A stretch of 64,000 nt of DNA from Citrobacter freundii (GCF_011077955.1 NZ_JAALBX010000010.1:1-64000), one strand, 5' to 3'; positions 1-8,473 are shown, numbered from the stretch's first letter. Notes: generated from the sequence alone by a model not told the origin. Made by a program: numbers and translations.

Positions 1-39
1 AAAGACAATCTGCTCTTCGGTGAATCGTGATTTTTTCAT
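1..39 (-). CDS. IS3-family transposase OrfA, N-terminal fragment cut by window edge
   Basis: Reading leftward from position 39, an ATG opens a frame giving MKKSRFTEEQIVF, the usual start of OrfA proteins of IS3-family elements of the IS407 kind (helix-turn-helix transposase_8 domain). A strong GGAGGTGGT ribosome-binding site lies at about 44-52. The gene runs off the left edge, so only 13 residues are visible and whether it is intact is unknown. It points away from the IS at 117-1342, so two different insertion sequences lie back to back. The family call rests on the first residues only. Confidence 0.6.
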   Translation of the reverse strand, partial: MKKSRFTEEQIVF

Positions 40-170
40 GGCACCACCTCCGTTCAGGGAGTGTAGATCATGCCGGAATTCTGTTTCTGAATGGCGCAGG
101 ATTTCGGGTCAGGGTCATCGCCACGGGTTTAACAGACACCTCGGAGTCATTTAAAATGACTTAAAGAGAG

Positions 171-455
171 GTGCCCATGAGCGGTAAACGTTACCCCGAA
201 GAGTTTAAAATTGAAGCAGTCAAACAGGTTATTGATCGCGGTCATTCTGTTTCCAGCGTTGCAACACGTCTCGATATCACCACCCACAGCCTTTACGCCT
301 GGATAAAGAAGTACGGTCCGGACTCATCCACTAATAAAGAACAGTCAGATGCTCAGGCCGAGATCCGCCGACTCCAGAAGGAGTTGAAGCGGGTTACTGA
401 CGAACGGGACATATTAAAAAAAGCCGCGGCGTACTTCGCAAAGCTGTCCGATTGA
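171..455 (+). CDS. IS3-family transposase OrfA (DNA-binding part)
   Basis: This 94-residue protein has the transposase_8 helix-turn-helix (about residues 5-50, with the motif KIEAVKQVIDRGHSV) followed by a leucine-zipper-like coiled coil (about 58-85, RRLQKELKRVTDERDILKKA). In IS3 elements OrfA binds the terminal inverted repeats and regulates transposition. The run of seven A residues at 416-422 (codons TTA AAA AAA GCC) is a good slippery site for -1 ribosomal frameshifting. The -1 frame stays open from there into orfB, so an OrfAB fusion transposase is expected. The start ATG follows an AGAGAGG ribosome-binding site. Confidence 0.9.
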   Translation: MPMSGKRYPEEFKIEAVKQVIDRGHSVSSVATRLDITTHSLYAWIKKYGPDSSTNKEQSDAQAEIRRLQKELKRVTDERDILKKAAAYFAKLSD

Positions 456-1324
456 GGTACGCCTTTATTCGTGACAACTCCCGTTGCTGGCCTGTTCGTC
501 TGCTCTGCAGGGTGCTGGATGTTCATCCCAGTGGCTTTTACGCCTGGTTTAAGCAACCGTATTCTCAGCGCCATCAGGTAGATCTGAGACTGACGGGACA
601 GATCAAACAGTTCTGGCTGGAGTCCGGTTGCGTTTATGGTTATCGCAAGATCCATCTGGACTTGCGGGATAGCGGGCAACAGTGCGGAGTGAACAGAGTC
701 TGGCGACTGATGAATCGTGCCGGGATAAAGGCTCAGGTCGGGTACCGTAGCCCGCGGGCACGCAAAGGCGAGGCCAGTATCGTATCGCCCAACATGCTCC
801 AGCGACAGTTCAATCCGGATGCTCCGGATAAGCGTTGGGTAACGGACATAACCTACGTCAGGACCCACGAAGGCTGGCTGTATCTTGCTGTGGTTGTTGA
901 TCTGTTCTCACGCAAAATTATCGGCTGGTCAATGCAATCACGGATGACAAAGGACATTGTCCTGAACGCACTGCTGATGGCTGTATGGCGGCGTAATCCC
1001 CAAAAACAGGTGCTGGTTCACTCGGACCAGGGCAGTCAGTACACAAGCCATGAGTGGCAGTCGTTCCTAAAAGCACACGGCCTGGAGGGGAGCATGAGCC
1101 GTCGCGGTAACTGTCACGATAATGCGGTTGCAGAAAGCTTTTTCCAGTTGCTGAAACGCGAACGGATAAAGAAAAAGATCTACGGAACGCGGGAAGAAGC
1201 CCGCAGCGATATTTTTGATTACATCGAAATGTTTTATAACAGTAAGCGTCGGCATGGTTCGAGCAATCAGATGTCACCGACAGAATATGAAAAGCAGTAT
1301 TATCAACGGCTCGGAAGTGTCTAG
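452..1324 (+). CDS. IS3-family transposase OrfB (DDE catalytic part)
   Basis: This 290-residue frame contains an HTH_21 region and an rve integrase core. The catalytic triad is visible as D in KRWVTDITY, D in VHSDQGSQY and E in DNAVAESFFQLLKRE, with the usual D-35-E spacing. Its own initiation codon would be TTG at 452, overlapping the orfA stop. The expected active product is the OrfAB fusion made by -1 frameshifting at 416-422. The frame is intact, so the element may be active if its ends are functional; the left end looks imperfect. Confidence 0.9.
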   Translation: MRYAFIRDNSRCWPVRLLCRVLDVHPSGFYAWFKQPYSQRHQVDLRLTGQIKQFWLESGCVYGYRKIHLDLRDSGQQCGVNRVWRLMNRAGIKAQVGYRSPRARKGEASIVSPNMLQRQFNPDAPDKRWVTDITYVRTHEGWLYLAVVVDLFSRKIIGWSMQSRMTKDIVLNALLMAVWRRNPQKQVLVHSDQGSQYTSHEWQSFLKAHGLEGSMSRRGNCHDNAVAESFFQLLKRERIKKKIYGTREEARSDIFDYIEMFYNSKRRHGSSNQMSPTEYEKQYYQRLGSV

Positions 1325-1342
1325 ATTATCCGTGGCGATTCA

Positions 1343-1762
1343 TAATATAAATAAAAATTATCAATAAATATCAAAAAAATAAATTAAGTAGCTTGTTTTA
1401 ACGTCTAATCGCTTCTGTTTTGTTTTAAGATGGCAATTAATCTCAAAAGGAATACGTTTCTTACAAAATCCACGCAATTGCGTGGATTTTTCATTTAATC
1501 ATCTCTCAATTTGTCTCTTAGCGACGCAGTCAAATTCCCTCTTTCCTTTCGCGCCGCATGCCAGCCCACTTATTTAATAAACCCTGAGGCTGACTCAATA
1601 AGTTAATTCTCTCACTTTGTGAATTCCCGATTTTATTGCTTTACCGGCGACTATCCCTAACAACAAAAAATATCCTCTGTGATACCTTTTCTGCATCACA
1701 AAAATGGCAATTCATCCTCCTTATGCAAGGTGTAACAATCACCACACTTACAAGGAGACACT
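1343..1762. other. Intergenic region right of the IS, no gene seen
   Basis: This 420-bp AT-rich stretch shows no convincing reading frame; the short frame at 1636-1857 overlaps the aldo/keto reductase start and has no family resemblance. It contains a terminator hairpin (1465-1491) that may be left over from a gene disrupted or removed by the IS. It presumably also holds the promoter of the reductase gene. Confidence 0.5.
1465..1491 (+). terminator. Rho-independent terminator
   Basis: Perfect stem AAAATCCACGC / GCGTGGATTTT around an AATT loop, flanked by T-rich sequence. No gene precedes it except the IS, so it may have ended a transcript that is now lost. Confidence 0.65.
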
Positions 1763-2761
1763 ATGCAAACCCGAAATTTATCGCAAAATCTTACTGTCAG
1801 TTCCATTGGCTATGGCGCCATGGGACTGAGCGAGTTTTATGGTCAAACAGACGATAAGGCTTCCCTGCAGCTCTTACATAAACTTATCGACCTGAATATC
1901 ACGTTTATTGATACCGCCAATCTGTATGGGCGGGGCCACAACGAAGCGCTGATAGGCCGCTTTCTTGCCGGGCTGGATAAGGCAACGCGTGAGCGGTTCA
2001 TCATTGCCACAAAGTGCGGTATCGATCGTTCGCCCGATGAGTCCTATGCCCGCACCATTAACAATCAACCTGACTATATCATCCGCAACTGTCATGAATC
2101 TCTTAAGAGGCTGGGCGTTGAGCAAATCGATTTGTTCTATCTTCACCGAATTAGCGAAACGACCCCGATTGAGGAAAGCATGGAATGCCTGAGCCGTCTC
2201 GTTAAAGAAGGAAAGATCAACCACATTGGTCTTTGCGAAGTATCGGCATCAACGCTGCGTCGGGCCCATGCTGTTCATCCGCTGACTGCCCTGCAAACCG
2301 AATATTCCCTCTGGACGCGTGATATTGAAGAGGAAATTCTGCCGACGGCAAAAGCGCTAGGGATTGGCGTGGTCCCTTATTCACCGCTTGGCAGGGGGTT
2401 CTTAACTGGAAAGTATCGTAAGAACAGCGATTTTTCAGAGGGGGACTTCCGTAAAAATAACGAGCGGTTTATTCAGTCGAGCCTTGATCACAACGCAAAA
2501 CTTTTAGATGCGGTGACTCCGCTGGCTGAAAAGTATGGCTACACTACCGGACAGATAGCGCTGGCATGGCTGCTTGCGCAGTACGATAAGCTGGTACCTA
2601 TTCCCGGTACCAGGCACAGTAATTATCTGACCGAAAATGCCCATGCGGTCGATGTCGTGTTAACTGAAACAGATATTGCGTTACTGAACGGTATTCACCA
2701 GCATGTTGATATTAAAGGCCAACGGTACTCTGAAGAAGGTATGAAAGGCATCAACGCCTGA
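1763..2761 (+). CDS. Aldo/keto reductase
   Basis: This 332-residue protein is a (beta/alpha)8-barrel NADPH-dependent oxidoreductase of the AKR superfamily, close in layout to the YakC/AKR13-like group. The catalytic tetrad is complete: D50 (FIDTAN), Y55 (LYGRG), K84 (ATKCG) and H128 (FYLHRI). The C-terminal cofactor-binding region contains PIPGTRHSNYL. The start at 1763 has an AGGAG site 5 bp upstream. It stands alone, followed by a terminator and, after about 245 bp, a LysR-type regulator on the same strand that could control it; that link is inference. The physiological substrate cannot be read from sequence. Confidence 0.92.
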   Translation: MQTRNLSQNLTVSSIGYGAMGLSEFYGQTDDKASLQLLHKLIDLNITFIDTANLYGRGHNEALIGRFLAGLDKATRERFIIATKCGIDRSPDESYARTINNQPDYIIRNCHESLKRLGVEQIDLFYLHRISETTPIEESMECLSRLVKEGKINHIGLCEVSASTLRRAHAVHPLTALQTEYSLWTRDIEEEILPTAKALGIGVVPYSPLGRGFLTGKYRKNSDFSEGDFRKNNERFIQSSLDHNAKLLDAVTPLAEKYGYTTGQIALAWLLAQYDKLVPIPGTRHSNYLTENAHAVDVVLTETDIALLNGIHQHVDIKGQRYSEEGMKGINA

Positions 2762-2772
2762 AATCGGGGATG

Positions 2773-2801
2773 AAAAAACCGGGAGATTCCCGGTTTTTTT
2801 T
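2773..2801 (+). terminator. Rho-independent terminator of the aldo/keto reductase gene
   Basis: Stem AAACCGGGA / TCCCGGTTT just after the stop codon, followed by an unbroken T run. Confidence 0.9.
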
Positions 2802-3024
2802 ACGCTCAACGCTGCCGCTGTACTTCCTTGATATATAAATAAAACTGACACCAACCGCAGCCTCCCAAAAAATTTCCCGTCATCGATGGCAATCAGCATA
2901 CCAGCCGAAGCCTGCGCGGTAGTCACACGTCACAAAGCTGTACCAGCCAGAATGCATAAGCAAGCGATGACCTTAACGTCTTTGTCTGGTTAGAATACCT
3001 GTTCTGATGAAGAGGATGAAATTT

Positions 3025-3951
3025 ATGGCCACCGCAGGACACTTGATCAGCAACAACCTGCCCAGCGTGAAACAACTTCAGTGCTTCATTGCGGTTGCGC
3101 ATGAGCTGAATTTTCGCAAAGCTGCCGAACGGCTGAGGATGACCCAGCCGCCATTAACCCGTCAGATACAATGCCTTGAAGCGGTACTCAATAAGCCGCT
3201 GTTCAATCGCAGCACCCATGACGTCATCCTGACGGACGCGGGTCGGGCACTGGTAATAAAAGCGGAAAAAATCCTCCAGGAACTTAATGCGCTGAAAATG
3301 GAGTCACTCGCCTCAGAAAGCAGTCTGCGCATCGGGCTTACCCGCACACTCAACTTTGAATTCATTGAGCCCGTCAACAGGCAACTCAGTAAACTCAATG
3401 CCCGTGACGATATTGAAACGCCCAATCTCACTTCTGCACAATTGCTTCAGTGTCTGTCAAAAAATATGTTTGACCTCGTTCTCACGGGGGAAAAGGCTAT
3501 TGGACATGAAGACACCGTTCAGTATCGGTGGGTCTGTCGGGAACCCTTACTGATGGCTATCCCCGCCGGGCATCCGGCAAGTCTGAAAGACAACGTATCG
3601 CTGGACGACGTCAGTGATTTACCGCTGTTCTGGTTCTCACGAAGCGCTAATCCGTCTTTTTACGACAAATGTGAACGCTATTTTGAGCAGCTCACCACGC
3701 CTATAAAGAGAGTGAAAGAGCCGGAAGATTCACTGGTTATGCTTACGCACATAGCGCGAGGAAAAGGATTTGCCCTTATGCCCAGGTCGAAATGCACTTT
3801 CACGCAGGAAGGATTATGTTACCGGGCGCTGATACCCGCCGAAGCGGAAAAACTGAATATTGATATCTATGTGGCAACCCGACTTAACGAAGACCGTGAA
3901 GCGGTACTTCACGCGCAGGCCATATTGTGTGATAACCGCTTTTCAGAGTAA
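3025..3951 (+). CDS. LysR-family transcriptional regulator
   Basis: A winged helix-turn-helix (about residues 9-68: QLQCFIAVAHELNFRKAAER, then TQPPLTRQIQCLE) is followed by a LysR substrate-binding domain. LysR proteins are usually tetrameric activators responding to a small metabolite and often regulate a neighbouring gene. In-frame ATGs occur at 3007, 3016 and 3025. I chose 3025 because an AGAGG site lies 9 bp upstream of it and the longer N-terminus is unusual for the family. From 3025 the protein is 308 residues, typical for LysR. The target could be the upstream aldo/keto reductase, but the genes are not divergent, so this is uncertain. Confidence 0.88.
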   Translation: MATAGHLISNNLPSVKQLQCFIAVAHELNFRKAAERLRMTQPPLTRQIQCLEAVLNKPLFNRSTHDVILTDAGRALVIKAEKILQELNALKMESLASESSLRIGLTRTLNFEFIEPVNRQLSKLNARDDIETPNLTSAQLLQCLSKNMFDLVLTGEKAIGHEDTVQYRWVCREPLLMAIPAGHPASLKDNVSLDDVSDLPLFWFSRSANPSFYDKCERYFEQLTTPIKRVKEPEDSLVMLTHIARGKGFALMPRSKCTFTQEGLCYRALIPAEAEKLNIDIYVATRLNEDREAVLHAQAILCDNRFSE

Positions 3952-4281
3952 CGGCCCCCTCCTCACTTCGCGGCACTGAAACAGATAAAGTGACCTTTCA
4001 GGATAACGGTAAGCCATAAGTGAGAAGTCATAAGGCCATGGAAAACCTGAGGAGCGTTACAGGCATCCCCCAAACATGCAGGTGATAAAGCCTGAGCGGG
4101 TCACTACTGACTAAGCGCCGCGTGCTTTCTTTCACCTTTCAGCAACCCGCCGTCTGAACCCGGCGATCCTCACCCGCCGCTTATCCCCCCGCAGTTTGGC
4201 GACGTCATATAAAAAGACAAGTGGGCGCAAGACAATGACCAGGGCTACACTGATGCCTGGCTAATCCTGTCAGGAGAACAC
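3952..4281. other. Intergenic region, nothing recognised
   Basis: About 330 bp without a supportable gene or a clear terminator. The 3' part presumably carries the promoter of the oxidoreductase at 4282, whose AGGAG ribosome-binding site is at about 4271-4275. Confidence 0.4.
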
Positions 4282-5175
4282 ATGATGAATCAACATCCTG
4301 CCATTGCCCTTCTTGGGCCTGGTGCCATCGGTACCACTATTGCCGCGTCCCTGCATGAAGTGGGCCGCACGCCGGTGCTGTGCGGGCGCACCGCGCATCC
4401 ACAGTTACTGTTGCGTCACGACGACGGGGAAATCGTGGTGCCAGGCCCGGTGTTAACCGACCCGGCGACTATTCATCACCCTGTTGATGTGGTGTTCGTG
4501 GCTGTAAAAACCACGCAGGTTGCGGATAGTACAGGCTGGCTTGCCGCATTGTGCGATAAGAATACGGTGGTGTGCGCGCTTCAGAATGGCGTTGAGCAGA
4601 AAGCCCAACTGGCGCCTCTGGTTAATGGCGCAACGGTTGTGCCTTCAGTGGTGTGGTTCCCGGCGCAGCGAGAACCGGATGCGTCAGTCTGGCTTCGGGC
4701 CAGGCCGCGCCTGACGCTGCCGGACGTGCCGCAGGCTGCGCGCATCGTGGATGCCCTCAGCGGAACGCGATGTGGCGTTGAGCTCTCAGCCGATTTTGTT
4801 TCCATCGCCTGGCGCAAGCTTTTGCAAAATGCGGTTGCTGGTCTGATGGTGCTTGCGAATCGTCGCGCCGGGATGTTCTCCCGCACCGATATCACTGAAC
4901 TGGCGCTGGCTTATCTGCGTGAATGTCTGACGGTCGCCCGTGCTGAAGGCGCGGTGCTGGATGATAGCGTGCCACAGGAAATCGTGGATGGGTTTCATCG
5001 CGCCCCGGCGGATTTAGGCACCTCCATCCTTGCCGACAGGCAGGCAAACCGTCCGCTGGAATGGGATATTCGCAACGGCGTGGTGCAGCGTCTGGGCCGC
5101 GCGCACGCCATCGAAACGCACATCAGCAATGTACTGGTCCCGCTGCTGGCGGCGGGCAGCGAAGGTCCGGGCTGA
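4282..5175 (+). CDS. Ketopantoate reductase-family oxidoreductase (ApbA/PanE-like)
   Basis: The N-terminal Rossmann domain has the dinucleotide motif GPGAIG at residues 12-17. The C-terminal helical domain carries the family lysine in WRKLLQNAV and a late conserved segment (SILADRQANRPLEWD). ApbA/PanE enzymes reduce 2-dehydropantoate to pantoate with NADPH in pantothenate synthesis. At 297 residues the length fits. It is not in the usual panE context (next to yajQ in E. coli), and such second copies often act on other 2-oxo acids, so the substrate is left open. It starts at ATG 4282 after CAGGAG. A GlxA-type regulator follows on the same strand. Confidence 0.85.
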   Translation: MMNQHPAIALLGPGAIGTTIAASLHEVGRTPVLCGRTAHPQLLLRHDDGEIVVPGPVLTDPATIHHPVDVVFVAVKTTQVADSTGWLAALCDKNTVVCALQNGVEQKAQLAPLVNGATVVPSVVWFPAQREPDASVWLRARPRLTLPDVPQAARIVDALSGTRCGVELSADFVSIAWRKLLQNAVAGLMVLANRRAGMFSRTDITELALAYLRECLTVARAEGAVLDDSVPQEIVDGFHRAPADLGTSILADRQANRPLEWDIRNGVVQRLGRAHAIETHISNVLVPLLAAGSEGPG

Positions 5176-5292
5176 GGCGGCGTTGGCGGGATCGATTTTC
5201 TGTCCTGACAGGGCTTACGACTCCTGCAAGGATTTTTACGATAATCAGCTTGCCCGTTTGACTTATTTTGTAAAAAGATTACATTTCAGGAC

Positions 5293-6273
5293 ATGAAAAC
5301 CGTTCTGATTATTGTTCCTGACGGCGGCATGCTGTTCGAAGCCGCGGGTATTGCCGATATTCTGATGCAGGCCAATCGCCTGCATCAGATGCCCGGTGAC
5401 GCGCCGCGCTACCGAATAACCATTGCCACCACACAACCACACCAGGTTATCCACGGCCAGTCCGGCCTGAACCTGCTGGCGGACCATCGTCTCACCGATC
5501 TCGATCCCTTTGAGCCGCGCGACACCATTATGATAACCGGACGCGGCACGAACCCGGATGAAGGCGATGCGGTAGCAAGCTGGGTGCGTATGGCGGCCCC
5601 TCACACCCGTCGCGTTACCTCTATTTGCGGCGGTGCGATGCTGCTGGCGCAAGCCGGGCTGCTTGATGGACGTCGCGCCACCACCCACTGGCGTTTGCTG
5701 GAAGAGATGCAGGCGACGTACCCGCAAATCCATGTCGAAGGTGGCCCGCTTTATATTCAGGATGGCGAAGTCTGGACCTCCGGCGGGGTCAGTTCCGGGT
5801 TTGATTTAACCCTTGCGCTCGTAGAAGTGGACTATGGCTTCACCCTCGCCCGAGACATCGCGCAGGATATGGTGATGTATTTGCGCCGTCCCGGCGGGCA
5901 GTTGCAATTTAGCCGCTACAAGCTCGATCAGGCCGGGCATTCCGGGCCGGTGGGCGATTTGCAGCGCTGGATCCTGGCGCACCTCGCAGACGATCTCAGT
6001 GTTGATAAACTGGCCGATCGCGTCGCCATGAGTCCGCGTAACTTTACGCGCGTGTTTACCCGCGAAGTGGGCGTCTCCCCTGCCCGCTACGTCGCCGAAG
6101 CGCGTCTCGCCGCCGCGCGTGACCGACTGGAACAAACTACCGACACGCTGGAGCGCATCGCGCAACTCACCGGCTTTGGCAGCAGCATTAATCTGCGCCG
6201 GACCTTTGAGAAACAACTTCACCTCACCCCTGGCGACTACCGCGAGCGTTTTCACTGCCGGAAAATGGCGTAA
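5293..6273 (+). CDS. GlxA-family AraC-type transcriptional regulator
   Basis: Residues about 1-190 form a DJ-1/PfpI-like domain with a nucleophile-elbow cysteine (SICGGAMLLAQAG). Residues about 220-320 form a double helix-turn-helix AraC domain (SVDKLADRVAMSPRNFTRVF and later LERIAQLTGFGSS). Proteins of this build (GlxA, ArgR/CdhR, FtrA types) sense small nitrogenous or oxidised metabolites and activate nearby catabolic genes. Its probable targets are the flanking oxidoreductase (4282) and GAPDH-like gene (6352); this is inference from position. The ATG at 5293 has only a weak AGGA immediately upstream. Confidence 0.88.
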   Translation: MKTVLIIVPDGGMLFEAAGIADILMQANRLHQMPGDAPRYRITIATTQPHQVIHGQSGLNLLADHRLTDLDPFEPRDTIMITGRGTNPDEGDAVASWVRMAAPHTRRVTSICGGAMLLAQAGLLDGRRATTHWRLLEEMQATYPQIHVEGGPLYIQDGEVWTSGGVSSGFDLTLALVEVDYGFTLARDIAQDMVMYLRRPGGQLQFSRYKLDQAGHSGPVGDLQRWILAHLADDLSVDKLADRVAMSPRNFTRVFTREVGVSPARYVAEARLAAARDRLEQTTDTLERIAQLTGFGSSINLRRTFEKQLHLTPGDYRERFHCRKMA

Positions 6274-6351
6274 AGTGATCCTTTTTTGTCATTTACGCCA
6301 TAACGTCTGACGCCTACCCTTGACTTATCAACGGTACATCAGGAGGGTAGT

Positions 6352-7362
6352 ATGATTAAGATTGGCATTAACGGCTTTGGCCGCATTGGGCGCAACGTGA
6401 TGCGGGCCGCCCTGAAAAATGAACAGGTTCAGATTGTGGCCATTAACGATCTGACGGACAGTAAAACTCTCGCGCATCTTCTCAAATACGACTCCCTGCT
6501 CGGCACCCTGCCGTACCCCGTCGAAGCTGGCGACGGCGAGTTGCGTATCGACGGTAACGCGGTGAAGGTGTTCTCCGAGCGCGACCCGGCAAACATTCCG
6601 TGGAGCAGCGTCGGGGTGGATATCGTCATTGAAGCCACCGGCTTCTTTACCGAACGGGAAAAAGCGGCGGTGCATATCAGCCACGGCGGCGCAAAACGCG
6701 TCATTATCTCCGCCCCTGCGAAAAATGATGACCTGACCATCGTGATGGGTGTCAACCATCAGCACTACGATCCACAACAGCATTTTGTGGTCAGCAACGG
6801 CAGTTGCACGACGAATGGGCTTGCCCCGGCAGCGCTGGTACTGCATCAGCAATTTGGTATTGAACATGGCCTGATGAATACCACCCATGCTTATACCAAT
6901 AGCCAGGCGCTGCACGATCAGCCGGAAAAAGATCTGCGTGGCGCGCGTGCCGCGGCCCTGTCGATTGTGCCCTACTCCAGCGGCGCGGCTAAGGCGCTCG
7001 GGAAAGTTATCCCGGAACTCGACGGGCGGTTAACCGGCTATTCACTGCGCGTACCGGTGCCTGTGGTATCGATTGTCGATCTCACCGTGACCCTGAAACG
7101 CGATGTGACGGTAGATGAAGTCAATGCGGCGTTTCGCGCCGCAGCGACGGACGGCCCGTTGCAGGGGATCCTGGGATACAGCGAAGAACCGCTGGTATCG
7201 AGCGATTATCAGGGCGACGCGCGCTCGTCCATTATCGACGGGCTCTCAACGCTTGTGATTGGCGGCAATCTGGTGAAAATTCTCGCCTGGTACGATAACG
7301 AATGGGCGTTTTCCAACCGCCTGATTGATCTCGCGCTTTTGATGGAACAGCGCGGTCTGTAA
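6352..7362 (+). CDS. Type I glyceraldehyde-3-phosphate dehydrogenase-like protein (second gap copy)
   Basis: This 336-residue protein has the full GAPDH layout: NAD-binding GFGRIGRN (9-16), D33 for NAD preference, catalytic C152 in SNGSCTTNGLAP, H179 in THAYTNSQ, and the C-terminal WYDNEWAFSNR. The family reaction is phosphorylating oxidation of glyceraldehyde 3-phosphate. The active-site signature differs from the canonical SNASCTTNCLAP at two positions: Ala to Gly before the catalytic Ser-Cys, and the second Cys to Gly at residue 156. The sequence resembles the Firmicute-type gap (INDLTDSKTLAHLLKYDS) more than enterobacterial GapA. It is therefore probably an accessory, perhaps horizontally acquired GAPDH with a specialised role. 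AGGAGG precedes the ATG. Confidence 0.88.
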   Translation: MIKIGINGFGRIGRNVMRAALKNEQVQIVAINDLTDSKTLAHLLKYDSLLGTLPYPVEAGDGELRIDGNAVKVFSERDPANIPWSSVGVDIVIEATGFFTEREKAAVHISHGGAKRVIISAPAKNDDLTIVMGVNHQHYDPQQHFVVSNGSCTTNGLAPAALVLHQQFGIEHGLMNTTHAYTNSQALHDQPEKDLRGARAAALSIVPYSSGAAKALGKVIPELDGRLTGYSLRVPVPVVSIVDLTVTLKRDVTVDEVNAAFRAAATDGPLQGILGYSEEPLVSSDYQGDARSSIIDGLSTLVIGGNLVKILAWYDNEWAFSNRLIDLALLMEQRGL

Positions 7363-7371
7363 CCGTCACCC

Positions 7372-7402
7372 ATCGCTGTCTGAATCTTGCTCAGACAGCG
7401 AT
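7372..7402. repeat. 12-bp perfect inverted repeat between gap-like gene and crtE
   Basis: ATCGCTGTCTGA (7372-7383) pairs exactly with TCAGACAGCGAT (7391-7402) across a 7-nt loop, nine bases after the gap-like stop. No T run follows, so it may be an mRNA-end or attenuation hairpin rather than a classical terminator. Confidence 0.6.
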
Positions 7403-7434
7403 AGCCCGCCTGCCAGTACGCTCCCCCGCTCTGC

Positions 7435-7476
7435 TTTACAAAGTTGTACATGATAAAGTTAAAAACTTGTACAAAC
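7435..7476 (+). promoter_or_regulatory. Paired TGTACA motifs in the crtE promoter region
   Basis: TTGTACA at 7444-7450 and TTGTACAA at 7467-7474 are the same palindromic hexamer repeated with a 23-bp centre spacing inside an AT-rich stretch, about 80 bp before the crtE start. A TTTACA at 7435-7440 could be a -35 element. TTGTACA-type half-sites are known for MerR-family MlrA/LitR/CarH-type regulators, which include light-dependent carotenoid regulators. Assignment to such a regulator is inference. Confidence 0.45.
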
Positions 7477-7552
7477 AGCACTGGCGAACCGCCGCCGTGC
7501 AGTCTACGGTTAAACAAACCAATAAAGCATGTACCACGGTGGTCCCTCATCA

Positions 7553-8473
7553 ATGAGCGAAAACGAAAACACCTTTTCCGGCGGCCTGTCTGTCCACGAA
7601 ATAAAAAGCAACATTGAACAGCATCTCGCGGCACTGCTGCAAAATTGCGATGGCAAAACGGCAGTGGGCCTGGCGATGCAGGAAAGTGTCCTTGGGCAGG
7701 GAAAGCGGATTCGGCCACTGATGATGTTGCTGATTGCCCATGATCTGGGGTATGCGGGTGAAAAAAAGACCTTACTCGATCTGGCCTGCGCCGTAGAGAT
7801 GATCCATTCCGCCTCGCTTATCCTTGACGATATCCCCTGCATGGATAATGCCGATATGCGGCGCGGAAAACCGACCATTCATAAAAAGTACGGTGAAAGC
7901 GTAGCCATACTCGCCGCCATCGGTTTGCTCACCCGCGCCTTTGCGCTGGTGTCTTCCACCAGCGGGCTTAGCGGCGAGCAAAAGGCGCTTGCCGTCAGCG
8001 AACTGGCGAATGCCGTGGGTGAACAGGGTTTAGTGCTCGGGCAGTTTCGCGATCTGGCGGGCGTTGGGCAAAACCAGGACATCAACGACATTACCGCCAC
8101 CAATGAATTAAAAACCGGCGTGCTGTTTATCGCTATGCTACAGGTGATCGGCCTGACCTCCCACGCAAACGAGGCCACACGTCAGCGTTTATCGGCTTTC
8201 GCCACCGATTTCGGCCAACTGTTTCAGCTTCTGGACGATCTGTCGGATTCGCATTACACCACCGGTAAGGATCGCAATAAAGACGCCGGAAAACCGACGC
8301 TTGTCAACGTGATGGGCCGCGACCATGTCTGCGATCGGGTTTACCGCCATTTTCATTCCGCGAATGAACATCTTGACGCCATCGGCGTGGCGGGTCAGGA
8401 AACCCGTCGGTTTATACATGCCCTGTTGACCCTGGCGCTGGCGGGCGAAAAGCCCGCGATGAAAATCGCCTGA
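7553..8473 (+). CDS. crtE: Geranylgeranyl diphosphate synthase CrtE
   Basis: First enzyme of the carotenoid branch: condenses isopentenyl diphosphate with farnesyl diphosphate to C20 geranylgeranyl diphosphate in the cytoplasm. The polyprenyl synthase motifs are clear: GKRIRPLMMLL, the first aspartate-rich motif (LILDDIPCMDN) and the second (QLLDDLSD). Length from 7553 is 306 residues, close to Pantoea CrtE (about 302). An in-frame ATG at 7529 would add 8 residues but lacks a ribosome-binding site; 7553 has GGTGG upstream. It is the first gene of crtE-idi-crtXYIB, which runs with overlaps on the + strand. Confidence 0.95.
   Translation: MSENENTFSGGLSVHEIKSNIEQHLAALLQNCDGKTAVGLAMQESVLGQGKRIRPLMMLLIAHDLGYAGEKKTLLDLACAVEMIHSASLILDDIPCMDNADMRRGKPTIHKKYGESVAILAAIGLLTRAFALVSSTSGLSGEQKALAVSELANAVGEQGLVLGQFRDLAGVGQNQDINDITATNELKTGVLFIAMLQVIGLTSHANEATRQRLSAFATDFGQLFQLLDDLSDSHYTTGKDRNKDAGKPTLVNVMGRDHVCDRVYRHFHSANEHLDAIGVAGQETRRFIHALLTLALAGEKPAMKIA

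Larger units (their letters stand above)
117..1342 (+). mobile_element. IS3-family insertion sequence
   Basis: Two overlapping reading frames (171-455 and 452-1324) are bounded by imperfect inverted repeats. The left end reads ATCGCCACGG followed by AGACAC (117-141) and the right end, in reverse complement from 1342, reads TGAATCGCCACGG followed by AGACAC. The right tip ends with the canonical CA, but the left tip lacks the matching TGA and no clear target-site duplication is visible. This suggests the left end was eroded or joined by recombination to the neighbouring IS fragment at 1-116. Exact ends are uncertain by a few bases. Confidence 0.8.

Noticed and set aside
353-868. Minus-strand frame of 171 codons inside the IS
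   Set aside because: Shadow of orfA/orfB; the + strand transposase is clearly real.
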